Below, piece by piece: positions 17,871-25,138 of a DNA stretch of 64,000 nt. Source of the DNA: Shewanella algidipiscicola (GTDB taxonomy: Bacteria; Pseudomonadota; Gammaproteobacteria; Enterobacterales; Shewanellaceae); NCBI RefSeq assembly GCF_003605125.1, contig NZ_QPQT01000020.1, positions 20,795 to 84,794 on the forward strand, given 5' to 3'. Numbering within the stretch: the first letter of the stretch is position 1; each line of letters opens with the position of its first letter. The notes under the pieces are model-generated. The model did not search any database and was not told the DNA's origin. It was given only the letters and a program-made list of their open reading frames with translations. Position numbers and translations under genes: made by a program.

Positions 17871-17980
17871 GTAGGGTACAGAGGTTAAGATGTTCTATCT
17901 TTCAGACCTTTTTTAATTCACTTATTAAGTGAATAGCCGAATTATGGCGCCTCAGCAATTTAATTGCTGGGGCTTTTTTT
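17871..17980 (+). ncRNA. spf: Spot 42 small RNA
   Basis: About 110 nt. The 5' half, starting GTAGGGTACAGAGG and continuing through TTCTATCTTTCAGACC, is nearly the same as E. coli Spot 42, including the unstructured mRNA-pairing segments. The 3' end is an intrinsic terminator with arms GCCTCAGCAATT and AATTGCTGGGGC and a run of seven T (17974-17980). Its place between polA and engB is the same as in E. coli and Vibrio. Spot 42 is an Hfq-dependent RNA that represses genes of secondary carbon use when cAMP is low. Middle-region sequence differs from the enteric form. Confidence 0.95.
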
Positions 17981-18074
17981 CACCTGAAATTTATTTTAGA
18001 GCAAATACTTTAAGTCGTTCGAGATTCGCGCTATCATAAACTTATTGAGAGCCATTGATCATCGATTAATGGAA

Positions 18075-18152
18075 CTTGAGTCTTGTTGAATTTAGCTTCT
18101 CCTCAAAAGAGCTAATTTATTCGCCGATGGTTTATACCGTCGGTTTTTTTTT
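18075..18152 (+). ncRNA. Candidate small RNA downstream of spf (function unknown)
   Basis: No gene precedes the strong terminator at 18124-18152 on this strand, yet spf already ends at 17980. A possible promoter (TTGAGA near 18045, TAATGG about 16 bp on, near 18067) would give a transcript of roughly 70-80 nt with one weak hairpin (TAGCT and AGCTA arms) and the terminator stem. The 5' end is a guess. It could also be a back-up terminator for polA/spf read-through. Confidence 0.3.
18124..18152 (+). terminator. Strong orphan Rho-independent terminator
   Basis: Stem CCGATGG/CCGTCGG (one mismatch) with loop TTTATA, followed by nine T. It points in the plus direction, between spf and the minus-strand engB, and has no assigned upstream gene. 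Confidence 0.75.
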
Positions 18153-18219
18153 GCTTAAAATTCGGCTACTTCTCCCTGCTTCCTTTGTTATCAGCAACAC
18201 CAGCTCAACTAACTTAAGC

Positions 18220-18250
18220 AAAAAAACGCCTCCACGAAGGAAGCGTTTTT
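18220..18250 (-). terminator. Rho-independent terminator of engB
   Basis: Minus-strand stem AAAAACGC-T-TCC with GGA-G-GCGTTTTTT and a 5-base loop, 16 bp after the engB stop. A-rich on the other strand, so it may work in both directions. Confidence 0.8.
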
Positions 18251-18265
18251 ACAGCACCTTGAATA

Positions 18266-18922
18266 CTACTCTTGGTCGGCTTCGGCCAAAGCCTCAACTA
18301 ACCAGTCAGGGTGACACCATTCATTCAGTATGCTTAATACCTTAGGTTTTCCAGTGCCTTTTAATGACGAGAAAGGCTCAACTTTGACCGCATCACCGAA
18401 ATCAATTAGCGCCTTGCGAACTTCATTAACGGTTTTCATTCTAGCGCTTTGAGCTAACTTATCGCATTTCGTCAGTAGCGCGAGCACCGGAATATGACTA
18501 TCAACAGCCCACTCAATCATCTGCATATCAAGATCTTTTAACGGATGACGGATATCCATTAAAACCACTAACCCACTTAAACATTCACGCTCTTGTAAAT
18601 ATTGGCCTAACGCTTGTTGCCACTTTTTCTTTAACGCTAGTGGGACTTGAGCAAAACCATAACCGGGCAAATCCACTAAACGGCGGTGCTCATCAAGCGC
18701 AAAGACGTTAATTAACTGCGTACGCCCTGGAGTTTTACTGGTTCGGGCCAAACTTTTTTGTTCTGTAAGCTGGTTTAATGCGCTGGACTTTCCGGCGTTA
18801 GACCGGCCAGCAAATGCAATTTCAACACCCACATCTCCAGGCAAATGTTCATTGAGATGCGCGATATCAGGTGCGCTGATCAAAAATTTTGCCTGCCGAA
18901 AATCGATACGAGAATCAGTCAC
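18266..18922 (-). CDS. engB: Ribosome biogenesis GTP-binding protein EngB/YsxC
   Basis: A 218-residue TRAFAC GTPase that assists assembly of the large ribosomal subunit. G-motifs are GRSNAGKS (G1, residues 39-46), TPGRTQ (G2), DLPGYGFA (G3), TKCDK (G4) and SSLKGTG (G5). The start is decided by the ribosome site: TTGGAG lies 6 bases before GTG at 18922, while the longer open frame begins at a TTG (18934) without such a site. It is divergent from the cytochrome c4 gene and convergent with the spf region, the same neighbourhood as E. coli yihA. Confidence 0.95.
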   Translation of the reverse strand: MTDSRIDFRQAKFLISAPDIAHLNEHLPGDVGVEIAFAGRSNAGKSSALNQLTEQKSLARTSKTPGRTQLINVFALDEHRRLVDLPGYGFAQVPLALKKKWQQALGQYLQERECLSGLVVLMDIRHPLKDLDMQMIEWAVDSHIPVLALLTKCDKLAQSARMKTVNEVRKALIDFGDAVKVEPFSSLKGTGKPKVLSILNEWCHPDWLVEALAEADQE

Positions 18923-19090
18923 TACCCACTCCAAAATTTGTTCATTCTTTAGTTTAAATATCGAAGAGTTGCTTACATTTGCACAATTTCGTGTAAAATA
19001 TTACTCCGATCACATAAATCATATTTTATCACGCTTGCAGGTCACTCTCGTAAGCTCAGGACAAAAAATTTAACTAAAAGTTGGAACGCC

Positions 19091-19711
19091 ATGAAAAAGC
19101 TAGCTATTGCGCTATCAATTTTAGCCACATTATCGACTCCCGCTATTGCAGCAGGTGATGCTGAAGCGGGAAAGACTAAAGCAATCATTTGTTCTGCCTG
19201 TCACGGTGTTGATGGTAACAGCATGATAGACATGTACCCTAAAATTGCGGGGCAACAAGAGACTTACCTGAAGAAACAGCTACACGATTTACGTCAAGCG
19301 GCTCACACTGGTGGTAAAGAGGGCCGTAACGAGCCACTAATGAGCCCGATGGCTGCCGGACTAAGCGACCAAGATATTGAAGATCTATCCGCATTCTATG
19401 CTTCACAATCCCTCACAATGACCGAAGTAAAAGATGTACCCGCATTAGGTGAGCAACTTTATAAAGGAGGTGATACTGTCCGTGGAATTACCGCCTGTAT
19501 CGCTTGTCATGGCCCTAACGGTAAAGGTTCTGAAGCAGCGGGTTTCCCAGCAATTGCAGGGCAACACGCTAATTACATAAAAATTCAGCTAACTAAGTTC
19601 CACGACTCTACTCGTAACAACGACTTAAATGGCATGATGCAAGACGTCGCGAAGAAATTAACTAGCGAAGATATCGAAGCACTAGCAAAATACGTTGCGA
19701 GTATTAAGTAA
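19091..19711 (+). CDS. Dihaem cytochrome c4
   Basis: A 206-residue periplasmic electron carrier. A signal peptide of about 20 residues (MKKLAIALSILATLSTPAIA) is followed by two c-type domains in tandem, with haem motifs CSACH (Cys34-His38) and CIACH (Cys136-His140). Methionine-containing segments (NEPLMSPMAAGLSD; LNGMMQDVA) supply the sixth ligands. The total length fits the c4 family, which shuttles electrons to terminal oxidases and anaerobic reductases. Monocistronic, with a strong terminator. A CRP-like site lies further downstream, near csrC. Confidence 0.94.
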   Translation: MKKLAIALSILATLSTPAIAAGDAEAGKTKAIICSACHGVDGNSMIDMYPKIAGQQETYLKKQLHDLRQAAHTGGKEGRNEPLMSPMAAGLSDQDIEDLSAFYASQSLTMTEVKDVPALGEQLYKGGDTVRGITACIACHGPNGKGSEAAGFPAIAGQHANYIKIQLTKFHDSTRNNDLNGMMQDVAKKLTSEDIEALAKYVASIK

Positions 19712-19724
19712 TTAGTAAGCTTAA

Positions 19725-19754
19725 TTAAAAAGGTGGTTATGACCACCTTTTTAA
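19725..19754 (+). terminator. Rho-independent terminator of cytochrome c4 gene
   Basis: A 13-bp perfect stem, TTAAAAAGGTGGT with ACCACCTTTTTAA, with loop TATG; the U-tract is part of the right arm. Placed 13 bp after the stop. Confidence 0.9.
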
Positions 19755-19795
19755 TCGCACCAGGTTGACGCTTACGTCAACTGGCAAAAATCGAG

Positions 19796-19811
19796 CTTGA
19801 CATAGATCACA
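19796..19811 (+). promoter_or_regulatory. CRP-like site upstream of the CsrB/C-type RNA
   Basis: CTTGA-CATAGA-TCACA, matching a CRP site well in the right half and in three of five bases in the left. It lies about 165-180 bp before the predicted RNA start. Nearby TGTAAC at 19896-19901 resembles half of a UvrY/GacA box. Confidence 0.35.
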
Positions 19812-19976
19812 GATTTAGGTTTAATTGTGCCCGTACCGAGGTGAACCCAACTGTTTATCCAAAATTTATCTAATAACATTAAACAGATTTCGGTATGTAA
19901 CATCATTTAAGATATAAGAATAAAGCTAAACAATAACAATAATAATACTAAGACCACTCACTAATAAAATAATAAG

Positions 19977-20375
19977 AGTTGCACTTCGAGTTTGAAGTCC
20001 GGTCATACACTATTTGGTAAGGATTATTGGTTAGGAAGGCCAATACGCTAATTAGCACTCACCTTACTCGTTCAGAAATGCTACTACTGAACTCAACGTT
20101 AAACCGACAAGGATGGTTAAGTTATCGTCAAAGATGACGAACAATATTGTGATGTGTCATTGAGACCATCTACGGAAACTGTGGTCAGGAAGACAACAGG
20201 TGAATAAGAAAGTGTCTGGAAGACCGCAAACGATAAAAACTGCATGGATAGCAGACAAAAAAATAAGATGGAATCCGACTGGGAAAGTCGCATAGCAAGT
20301 AAGGAAACTTGGAGTCAGAATTGAGTACCTAGGGTACTTTTTTGGAAGGCGACAGTCATACTGTCGCCTTTTTTT
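19977..20375 (+). ncRNA. csrC: CsrB/CsrC-type RNA that sequesters CsrA
   Basis: No open frame, but at least 12 GGA motifs between 20021 and 20346, many in hairpin loops: GACCA...GGA...TGGTC (20164-20185), CTGC..GGA..GCAG (20240-20254), CGACT-GGGA-AGTCG (20276-20290), TCTGGAAGA. This is the signature of RNAs that bind many CsrA dimers and so free mRNAs from CsrA control. Two tandem terminators close it (AGTACC/GGTACT plus six T; AAGGCGACAGT/ACTGTCGCCTT plus seven T). It precedes yihI on the engB side, the position of E. coli csrC. The 5' end is approximate, set just before the first hairpin (ACTTC/GAAGT). The symbol rests on position; the family could equally be called csrB. Confidence 0.88.
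20346..20375 (+). terminator. Rho-independent terminator of the CsrB/C-type RNA
   Basis: An 11-bp perfect stem, AAGGCGACAGT with ACTGTCGCCTT, loop CAT, followed by T-run. A second, smaller terminator (20324-20343) precedes it. Confidence 0.92.
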
Positions 20376-20425
20376 ATGACAAAATGTACACTAGTGGAAT
20401 CACCTAGAAGAGTCATTCGTTACCG

Positions 20426-21094
20426 ATGCGAAGATGCCCCCTGTGCCATAACGATAATACCGCCCCCTTCTATCAAGATAGAAAACGTTGCATATACCGA
20501 TGTAAAACCTGCATGTTACTATTTGCCGATGCTAATTCTCACTTGCCGCCCAAGGCAGAGCTCAATAAATACCAAACGGCAACCCAAAAACATAAAGCCA
20601 CCAGCCAACTAATATTGAGCCTAGTAGGTCAAATCGAACAAGAGAGCAAAGCCCCCTTAACCGGACTTAATTTTGGCCGTGTAGTGACCCCAGCACTTGT
20701 CGATGAGTTAGCGATTAATGGCCACCAGTTGTATCAATACGACCCATTTTTTGCACCACAACATAAAGTGCTAAAACAGCAATACGACTTTATCTGTTGC
20801 TATAAAGTATTTGAACACTTTCGCTTCCCTAACAGGGAGTGGCGTTTACTCTGTTCATTGCTAAAACCGGGCGGATGGATGGCGATAAATACGCAATTGC
20901 TCACCGAGTTAACTGGCTTTTCTAAATGGCACCATAAGAATAATTTAACCCACGTCAGTTTTTATCAGCAGGCCACGTTCCAATACCTAGCATACCAAGC
21001 TGAATTTAAGCTATTATTCGCGTCAAACGATCTCATTTTGGTGCAAAAACCACCAAAATCTGATATAACACGCGACCCAAGTTCTCTTGTCTAA
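20426..21094 (+). CDS. Methyltransferase-like protein with N-terminal zinc ribbon
   Basis: A 222-residue protein. Residues 3-30 hold CPLC and CKTC pairs, a likely zinc ribbon. The rest resembles a class I SAM methyltransferase of the Methyltransf_23 kind: YDFICCYKVFEHFRFP corresponds to the post-strand-4 region, and LLKPGGWMAINTQLL to the strand-5 motif. The SAM-binding glycine loop is degenerate (LNFGRVVTPALV lacks G-x-G-x-G), so activity is uncertain. It lies 50 bp after the csrC terminator and 47 bp before yihI. The substrate is unknown. Confidence 0.65.
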   Translation: MRRCPLCHNDNTAPFYQDRKRCIYRCKTCMLLFADANSHLPPKAELNKYQTATQKHKATSQLILSLVGQIEQESKAPLTGLNFGRVVTPALVDELAINGHQLYQYDPFFAPQHKVLKQQYDFICCYKVFEHFRFPNREWRLLCSLLKPGGWMAINTQLLTELTGFSKWHHKNNLTHVSFYQQATFQYLAYQAEFKLLFASNDLILVQKPPKSDITRDPSSLV

Positions 21095-21141
21095 TTTGAT
21101 TAGATAAGTTCACGATATTTTTTGTAGTTGAGATTATTGCT

Positions 21142-21675
21142 ATGTCCCGTAACAAATCGCGCAAGATCAATGAGAATGCGCCTAAGAAACAGCCACGAAC
21201 GAAAAAGCAAGACCGTGTAGTTGCCGGCAAAAAGCAAAATTCGGGCAACAAACCGGGCAGTCGTCATGACGAAAAGCAGATCCAGCAAACACAATCGGGA
21301 GCAGCGAGAGCCAAAGATCCTCGTCACGGCAGTAAGAAGCCTGTGGCCTTAAATCTACCAGCCGTTAAACCAGTAGAGAAAAAGCCTGCGGCTCCTAAAA
21401 TGAGTGATGAGCAGAAGCTACTTAAATTAGAAGATGATCCTCGTCTAAATTCGCTACTCGACATGTTAGAAGAGGGCAAAACATTAAACGCAGCCGATCA
21501 GAGCTGGCTTGATAAACAGCTGACTGAAATCGAACGTTTAATGGAGCGTCTCGGTATCAATGAAGAAGATGATTTAGAGCACGTAATGAAAACCACTGCA
21601 ACGTCTGATGATGATTTGCTTGAGAAGTTTGAGTCTGGCGCTGATCTGCTAAAAGACTATCAACGTAAAGACTAA
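21142..21675 (+). CDS. yihI: YihI, activator of the Der GTPase
   Basis: A 177-residue protein. The N-terminal third is strongly basic and low-complexity (SRNKSRKINENAPKKQPRTK), and the C-terminal part is acidic and helical (KLEDDPRLNSLLDMLEEGKTL, QLTEIERLMERLGINEEDD). This layout is that of YihI, which stimulates GTP hydrolysis by Der (EngA) and so tunes late 50S assembly. It precedes hemN by one gene, as in E. coli where yihI and hemN are adjacent. A 24-bp perfect palindrome follows 20 bp after the stop. Confidence 0.92.
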   Translation: MSRNKSRKINENAPKKQPRTKKQDRVVAGKKQNSGNKPGSRHDEKQIQQTQSGAARAKDPRHGSKKPVALNLPAVKPVEKKPAAPKMSDEQKLLKLEDDPRLNSLLDMLEEGKTLNAADQSWLDKQLTEIERLMERLGINEEDDLEHVMKTTATSDDDLLEKFESGADLLKDYQRKD

Positions 21676-21694
21676 TGCACTCGCATTACGACTT

Positions 21695-21718
21695 AATGGC
21701 ATCGAATTCGATGCCATT
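21695..21718 (+). terminator. 24-bp palindrome after yihI
   Basis: AATGGCATCGAA with TTCGATGCCATT, a perfect palindrome followed by TCTATAT. It is a likely 3' hairpin of yihI; the T-run is short. Confidence 0.6.
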
Positions 21719-21759
21719 TCTATATCTACTCCCCTAACACAGCTTATTTGGACCTGATT

Positions 21760-22227
21760 ATGACGACTTCACTTATGATTATCGGTGCCTTAATTATTAT
21801 TGGGCTTGCAGGCTACGCCGCCCACCTACTGATAAAATTAAAGCAGCAGACTCGGCAACAGCAAGCACAACAGGCCGCTCAACAGCAAGCTATCGAGGCT
21901 CGAGAGCAAGAGCTGCTCGGCAATATTCATTATATTGCAGCGGCGATGCTAGAGGAGCGCTGTGAGCTCTCAGAGGGAGTGATGCGCATCGGTAAGCTGT
22001 TTGGTATTTTGGGTCATACAGAGCAAGTCATCAGCCGTTATCCTGCATTGTTTGCCCATTTCGAGGTTATTGAGCAGCACCCCATCATGGAGCAGCGTCA
22101 AGCACTCGCTAAACAGCAGCGAATGAAGCTCGACTTGATCAGAATGAAATCAGAGGCGGCGCTTGAAGCCGATATCAACCAAGAAGCGCAGCAACTGATT
22201 AAGGATTACGCCCTTTACGCAAAATAG
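21760..22227 (+). CDS. DUF2489 membrane-anchored protein
   Basis: A 155-residue protein. One N-terminal membrane segment (residues 5-27, LMIIGALIIIGLAGYAAHLLI) is followed by a Q/A-rich coiled-coil stretch and a helical domain (ELLGNIHYIAAAMLEERCELSEG...), the pattern of the DUF2489 family found next to yihI and hemN in Shewanella and Vibrio. The function is unknown. ATG at 21760 is preferred over the upstream TTG at 21748, because it starts the membrane segment directly. Confidence 0.75.
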   Translation: MTTSLMIIGALIIIGLAGYAAHLLIKLKQQTRQQQAQQAAQQQAIEAREQELLGNIHYIAAAMLEERCELSEGVMRIGKLFGILGHTEQVISRYPALFAHFEVIEQHPIMEQRQALAKQQRMKLDLIRMKSEAALEADINQEAQQLIKDYALYAK

Positions 22228-22334
22228 CGGCGTGAGTCGGCGCACAAATTTTACTTCGCACCACAGACATTTGGTCTAAATTCAAGGATATTCATCGGCT
22301 ACTATTACTTGCAGTGTTAATTTGCAACGCAGAT

Positions 22335-22359
22335 CAATGTTATTAATCTGATAACATTG
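22335..22359. promoter_or_regulatory. Operator-like inverted repeat upstream of hemN
   Basis: A perfect 9-bp inverted repeat, CAATGTTAT and ATAACATTG, separated by 7 bp, 44 bp before the hemN start. It does not match FNR/EtrA (TTGAT-N4-ATCAA). The binding protein is unknown. Confidence 0.5.
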
Positions 22360-22403
22360 CATACTTCGCTTGTTGCTAATTTACCACCTTCGGAGGACAC
22401 GCC

Positions 22404-23780
22404 TTGAAGCAGCCCACCCAAATTAATTGGGATCAGTCAATGATCGAAAAGTATAATTACAGCGGTCCCCGTTACACCTCTTATCCGACCGCACTCGAGT
22501 TTGATGACTCTTTTACTGAAAACGATCTGCTGACTTCAATCAAGAACAGTAAAAGCGATAAGTTGTCGCTTTATCTGCACATCCCTTTTTGCGCTAAGCT
22601 TTGCTATTACTGTGGCTGCAACAAGGTGATCACTCGTCATCAGCACAAAGCTGACCAATATATTGAATATTTAGCGGCCGAAATTGTTAAGCGTGCGCCC
22701 CTGTTTAAAGACTACCTAGTGACGCAAATTCACTGGGGCGGCGGAACTCCCACTTTCCTTAATCCTGAGCAGATCCTTAGACTCTCTTCGCTACTGCGCG
22801 AGCATTTTAATATTGCCGATGAAGGTGAGTATTCAATCGAAGTCGATCCTCGGGAAATTGAGCTATCTATGCTCGATACCCTCAAAGAAGCTGGATTTAA
22901 CCGTATTTCGATTGGCGTGCAAGACTTCAACAAAAAAGTACAGGTCGCGGTTAATCGTGAACAAGATGAACAGTTTATCTTTGACCTTATGGCCAAAGCT
23001 AAAGCGATGGGCTTTGTATCGACCAATATCGATTTAATCTATGGTCTGCCACACCAAACACCAGAAACCTTTGCAGAAACCATGCAGCGGGTCTTAGACT
23101 TATCGCCCGATCGCCTATCTGTGTTTAACTATGCGCACCTGCCAGCACGCTTTGCTGCGCAGCGTAAAATTAAGGATGAAGATTTAGCCTCTCCGCAGCA
23201 AAAGCTAGAGATGCTACATCAGACCATCGAAACCCTCACAGGCGCTGGCTATCAGTATATTGGTATGGACCACTTTGCCAAACCTGACGATGAGCTATCT
23301 ATCCTGCAAAATGAAGGTCGACTGCATCGTAATTTCCAAGGCTACACGACTCAAGAAGAGTGCGACCTACTGGGTTTAGGCGTGTCATCCATTAGCCAGA
23401 TTGGCGATTGTTACGCACAAAACCAAAAAGACATTCGTCCTTATTATGAGTCTGTCGACGCCGTAGGCCATGCATTATGGAAAGGCTGTAAGCTTAACCG
23501 TGATGATGAGATCCGCCGCGTAGTGATTAAACAGCTCATCTGTCACTTTGATCTGGACATGGCCAAGATTGACCAGCAACTTGGAATTAATTTCGAAGAG
23601 TATTTTGCAGAAGATCTTAAGCTGCTACAAACCTTTGTTGACGATAAACTGGTCGATATTACCGACAGAAAGATCACCGTTAGCAATACTGGACGCTTGC
23701 TTATTCGTAACATCTGCATCTGTTTCGATGTTTACTATCGCGATAAGGCACGTCAGCAACAGTTCTCACGTGTGATCTAA
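22404..23780 (+). CDS. hemN: Oxygen-independent coproporphyrinogen III oxidase
   Basis: A 458-residue radical SAM enzyme that makes protoporphyrinogen IX without oxygen, in the cytoplasm. The Fe4S4 cluster motif is Cys63, Cys67, Cys70 with the extra Cys72 (HIPFCAKLCYYCGCNK). GGGTPTFL and SIGVQDFN are further radical-SAM and HemN blocks, and YNYSGPRYTSYPTALEF is the family's N-terminal signature. TTG at 22404 is chosen because GGAGG stands 7 bases upstream and the length then matches the E. coli enzyme. A palindromic operator-like site lies upstream and a strong terminator downstream. Confidence 0.97.
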   Translation: MKQPTQINWDQSMIEKYNYSGPRYTSYPTALEFDDSFTENDLLTSIKNSKSDKLSLYLHIPFCAKLCYYCGCNKVITRHQHKADQYIEYLAAEIVKRAPLFKDYLVTQIHWGGGTPTFLNPEQILRLSSLLREHFNIADEGEYSIEVDPREIELSMLDTLKEAGFNRISIGVQDFNKKVQVAVNREQDEQFIFDLMAKAKAMGFVSTNIDLIYGLPHQTPETFAETMQRVLDLSPDRLSVFNYAHLPARFAAQRKIKDEDLASPQQKLEMLHQTIETLTGAGYQYIGMDHFAKPDDELSILQNEGRLHRNFQGYTTQEECDLLGLGVSSISQIGDCYAQNQKDIRPYYESVDAVGHALWKGCKLNRDDEIRRVVIKQLICHFDLDMAKIDQQLGINFEEYFAEDLKLLQTFVDDKLVDITDRKITVSNTGRLLIRNICICFDVYYRDKARQQQFSRVI

Positions 23781-23818
23781 TCGCTGCAGTTAACCGCTAG
23801 CGATAATGACCGCCCATT

Positions 23819-23849
23819 AAAAAGCCGATGATAATTCATCGGCTTTTTT
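23819..23849. terminator. Bidirectional terminator between hemN and add
   Basis: Stem AAAGCCGATGA with TCATCGGCTTT, loop TAAT, with T-runs on both strands, set between the convergent hemN and add genes. Confidence 0.9.
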
Positions 23850-23868
23850 GTTTATCACGCTCAGGTCA

Positions 23869-24864
23869 TTACGCTTTGGCGGCGTATAACGCTTTGCGTT
23901 CGCTGTCAGATAAAAAGGCCATCTCCACGCCATTGCGTTGCAATAATGCTAACTCGGCATCGGTTAAGCCCATTTCAGCTTTTACTACGCGATATTCATG
24001 CTCAATATCGATAGCACTCACACCCGGATCGTCAGTATTGAGCCCAATTAACACCCCTGCATCCATAAAAGTGCGCAGCGGATGCTGTTGATAATCAGCA
24101 ACCGTCGATGTGTGCAAGTTACTGGTTGGGCAAGACTCAATACCTATCTTATGTTTAGCTAGGTATTCCATCAACTTAGGATCATGCACCGCATTAACGC
24201 CATGGCCAATACGGGTCGCACCCAACTCCAAAATCGCCTGCCACATGCTTTCGGCACCAGCCGCTTCACCAGCGTGAGCCGTAACCGCAAGGCCAGCATC
24301 GCGCGCCTTATTAAAATGGCTGTTAAACAGTGCGCCAGGGAAGCCAAGCTCATCCCCAGCCAAGTCCATCGCCACTAAGTGCTGTTTATGGGTCAGCAGC
24401 GCGTCGAGCTCCTGCATACAGGCTTGCTGGCCAAATGAGCGCGACATAATACCAATCAAATTGATTTTAACGTCATGCTCTTTTACACCAGCCTTAACGC
24501 CATCGATCACCGCTTCAACAACCCCTTCGAGCGGTAATTTGTGGTTCATCGCCATGTAATATGGGCTAAAACGCAACTCGGCATAATCTAAGCCTGACAC
24601 GGCAGCATCGACAACGTTTTCATAAGCTACGCGTTTAACGGCATCGAGATCGGCAAGCACGGCCACCATCCAATCGAGCTTCTTTAAAAACGCGACCAGA
24701 CTCGACTCTTTACCTTGAATTTGTACAAAAGGCGCTAACCCTTCCAATGTATCGGATGGCAACGCAATGTGATGTTGATGACCAAGCTCCCAAATCGTAT
24801 TGACCCTGACGTTGCCATCAAGGTGACGATGAAGGTCCACCAACGGAATGGATGTATCAATCAT
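23869..24864 (-). CDS. add: Adenosine deaminase
   Basis: A 331-residue zinc enzyme that converts adenosine and deoxyadenosine to inosine forms for purine salvage. Zinc and active-site residues are visible: His12 and His14 in DLHRHLDG, the TAHAGEAAGAES block with the catalytic glutamate, IGHGVNAV, SCPTSN and the metal-binding aspartates of LNTDDPGVS. Length is close to E. coli Add (333). Single gene, preceded by a 274-bp AT-rich intergenic region. Confidence 0.97.
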   Translation of the reverse strand: MIDTSIPLVDLHRHLDGNVRVNTIWELGHQHHIALPSDTLEGLAPFVQIQGKESSLVAFLKKLDWMVAVLADLDAVKRVAYENVVDAAVSGLDYAELRFSPYYMAMNHKLPLEGVVEAVIDGVKAGVKEHDVKINLIGIMSRSFGQQACMQELDALLTHKQHLVAMDLAGDELGFPGALFNSHFNKARDAGLAVTAHAGEAAGAESMWQAILELGATRIGHGVNAVHDPKLMEYLAKHKIGIESCPTSNLHTSTVADYQQHPLRTFMDAGVLIGLNTDDPGVSAIDIEHEYRVVKAEMGLTDAELALLQRNGVEMAFLSDSERKALYAAKA

Positions 24865-25138
24865 ATTTAACCCCTATGTAAACCCCTCAGCCAATATTAT
24901 TTTTTATCTGGTCTGAAGTTGTTAGCACTATAACATGCATTATTTAATCAACTGTACGACTTAATTCAGCTATCGCACTGCGTACTGTTGGCACATCATG
25001 GAGCCTAAGCCGCGCCGATGACAAGCAACACACACCCGTGCATAATGTTTCACTAACGACTCACTCCGATGAGTTAGCAGCATCAATAACTGCTTTTAAT
25101 AACAGCCTTTAATAATAACCATAAATGGAAGGACTCCC

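Noticed and set aside
18076..18345. 89-codon open frame over the spf-engB gap
   Set aside because: It runs through two terminators and into engB on the other strand; the sequence is non-protein-like.
20376..20612. 78-codon frame at the start of the methyltransferase-like gene
   Set aside because: It overlaps the better supported gene in another frame and begins inside the csrC terminator region.
22335..22359. FNR/EtrA box before hemN
   Set aside because: The inverted repeat does not match TTGAT-N4-ATCAA, so it was listed as an unassigned operator.
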